DNA of 64,000 bases from NCBI RefSeq assembly GCF_000276665.1, contig NW_004955416.1, positions 7,927,735 to 7,991,734 of the forward strand. Direction: 5' to 3'. The DNA is from Chinchilla lanigera (Eukaryota; Chordata; Mammalia; Rodentia; Chinchillidae). Both the position numbers and the translations under genes were made by a program. Every line of letters starts with the position of its first letter. Position 1 is the stretch's first letter. The notes beneath the pieces are model-generated. The model was given only the letters and a program-made list of their open reading frames with translations. It did no database searches and was not told where the DNA came from. Of the stretch, positions 29,401-32,400 are shown in pieces.

Positions 29401-32400
29401 TGGGGGGAAGCAAATATTTGCAATATCAAGTGCCTCAGCACTACGCTTTAAGAAGAGACATGACCAAGTGAGGTGGCACATAATCCTAGCACTCAGGAGA
29501 CTGAGGCAGGAGGATGACACTTCAAAGTCAACCTGAGCTACATAGGGAATTCAAGGCCAGCCTAGATCACACAATAAGAACCTGTCTCAAAAACCAAATC
29601 TACCCAGACATGGTGGGTACATTCCTATAACCCCAGAACTCAGGAGGCTGAGAGGCCAAAGGACCACTGAGACCCTGTCCCCCCAACAAAAGCCAAACCT
29701 AAACAAACAAAACAAAGAAACACTATCAAAATTGTCAGATATTCTACTGTTTCTCAATTCTACAAGCTTATATGTTTCAGCATATTATTCAAACCTCTCT
29801 GAATTCCTGCCTGGCAAGTGCAAGGTCGTGAGTTCGGTTCCCGGTACCAGAGAAAAACCAAAAAAAAAAAAAAAAAAAAAAACCTCTCTGAATTAAGTTT
29901 AGACCTTCAGAAATTGCTGGAGAATTGTTAACTTTTAAATATGCTATTATTCACCATGTCCAATGAGCTACATTTCTGGTAAAAATCAGAAAGCTTTGGT
30001 AACAGTGTTCAATTAGTTGTCACTCAGAACTACTACCACTGTAGGGTTGGGAATGTAGAAGCAAAGGAATTTTTGTAAGATAGTACTTCCAAAGACCAAA
30101 TACATTAATAAGCACTCCCTGGCATTTACATTTTGACAGGTCAAAAGGTTAAACATGGAGTTACTACATTACCCAATATATAACCAAGAGAAATGAAAAC
30201 ATACATTCATACAAAAACTTGCACACATATCTTCATAGCAGTACTGCCAAAAAGTAGAAATAACTCAATCAGTTCATCAAAGATAAATAAAATATGGTAT
30301 AAATATAATATTTGGCAATAAAAAGGAATGAAATACAAATAATGCTACAACACTGATGAACCTTGTTACACTAAGCAAGAGAAGCTAGACACACAGGATC
30401 ACACATTGCATGATTCCATTTGTATGAAATATCTGGAATGAGCACATTTATGGAAAAAAAAAGATGGACTGCCTGACAATAGGGGAGAAGAAGAGAATGA
30501 TGGCCAACAGTTTAGGGATATGAAGTTGCTTTCTAGTGATGAAAATGTTATACAGTTGAGAGAAGGATAACAATAACACAACTGTAAAAATGCTAAAATC
30601 AACATACAACAGACTGGATTTTTGTTATACACGTTTTATCAATAAAGCTGTGAAGAGCTGGGTGTGGTAGCACACATACATAAACACACAGGCGATGCCA
30701 GTAACCCCAGCACTCAGGAGGCTAAGATAGGAAGATCACTGCAAGTACTGCTCAAGTTCGAGGCCAGCACTGGCTAGCTACGTAGTGAGTTCAAGGTGAG
30801 CCATGAACTACGTGATCAGACCATTTCAAAACAAATAAAGCTGTTAACAACTACCACCACTACAAACCAGAAAAGGGGGGATACCCAGCATGAAGGTCTG
30901 AGCTTTCTCTTGAGATTCTCACCTCCTTGTCTTTACTATACTTATTTTGATGAAGCTTCTTATATTTGTGTAGTCGAAGCATGTTGTGAAGTTCTTCTCT
31001 GCTGAGATTGAGTTCTTCTTCTTCATCATCATCTTCACTCTGAGAATCTGCTTCACTAGACTCATCACTAAGAAGAATGCTCTGAAAGGGGTAAAAATGG
31101 AAACACAACTTTGGGTGAGAAGCAATTTCATATATTATCCAAGCATTTTTTTCCTGACACTAAAAGACCAAAACGGAAAAACAAAAAAATAAACAACCCA
31201 AAAAAAACAAACCCACAAAGACCAAAATGGCTGGAGGACAATCATTTCAGGTTCCTTATGCTACTCTTTATCTACTCAACTGAAAAACAAAAGGATGTAA
31301 TTAAACCCAACAGGAACAAGGCCCCATTGGACAAAGTACTTACACTACACATAAGATATTCAAACTAAATGTCAAGGAGAACAAAACAATACACAGACAC
31401 ATACACGCACATAGGGTTTTTAAAATATTTTTTTTTTTAAAAATCAAGCTGGGGTGGCTAAAAAGACAGAAATAATCTAAATATCCGTTAATTGCCAAAT
31501 GGATAAATAAAATGGTATGAAGTATTAGTATGGGCCACAGCATAAAAGAACCTTGAAAACATGATGCTAAGTGTAGGCCAATCACAATAGCTCACATATT
31601 ATATGATTCAATTTAGTTGAAATTAGCCAGGTGTGGTGGCACACCTGTTATCCTAGCACTTGAGAAGCCGAGGTAGGATTGCTGTGAGTTCGAAGCCTGC
31701 CTGAGCAATCGAGGCCTGCCTGAGCTACATAATTCAAGCCAGCCTAACCTACACAGCAAGACCTTGTCTCAAAACAAAAGAACAAAATATTACTTAAAAT
31801 ATTCAAAACACACAAATCAAGAATCAGAAAGCAGATTGGTGGCTTCCGGGGACTAGTGGAACTACAGAATGGGAAAAGGGTCTAATGACCGTAGGGGTTC
31901 TTTTTAGAATGATGGAATGTTCTGAAACTAGATATAACAACTTTGTGATTATACTAAAAACTGCTAAACTGTACACTTTAAAAGGCTGAACTTTATTTTG
32001 AACTATATCTCAATTTTTAAAACCGTGATAGCTAAGTGTAAAGATTTCTGTATTCCTATATTCCCAACAGCCAAAACAATTTCTAATATGGAGAAAATCA
32101 GACCATTTGCGTATGAGCCTTTCAAAAGACATAGTGGTAATGATAAAAGATTTAAGTTTCTTTGAGCTATGCACAGGAAAAGTATGAAACAGTGGATCGA
32201 TAGATCTATCTATCTCTATCTATCTATTTTGGTGCTGGGGATTAAACCCATAATCTCCTTCATGCTGACAAGTTTTAACAGAAGAAATGCTACTCCATTT
32301 GTAAGCCAAAAGGCTTATAACTCTGATTAAAGTACAACACAAATTCCATAACATTGTCTAAGGCCCTATGTGATCAGACTCTAGTCTCATCTCAACCACT

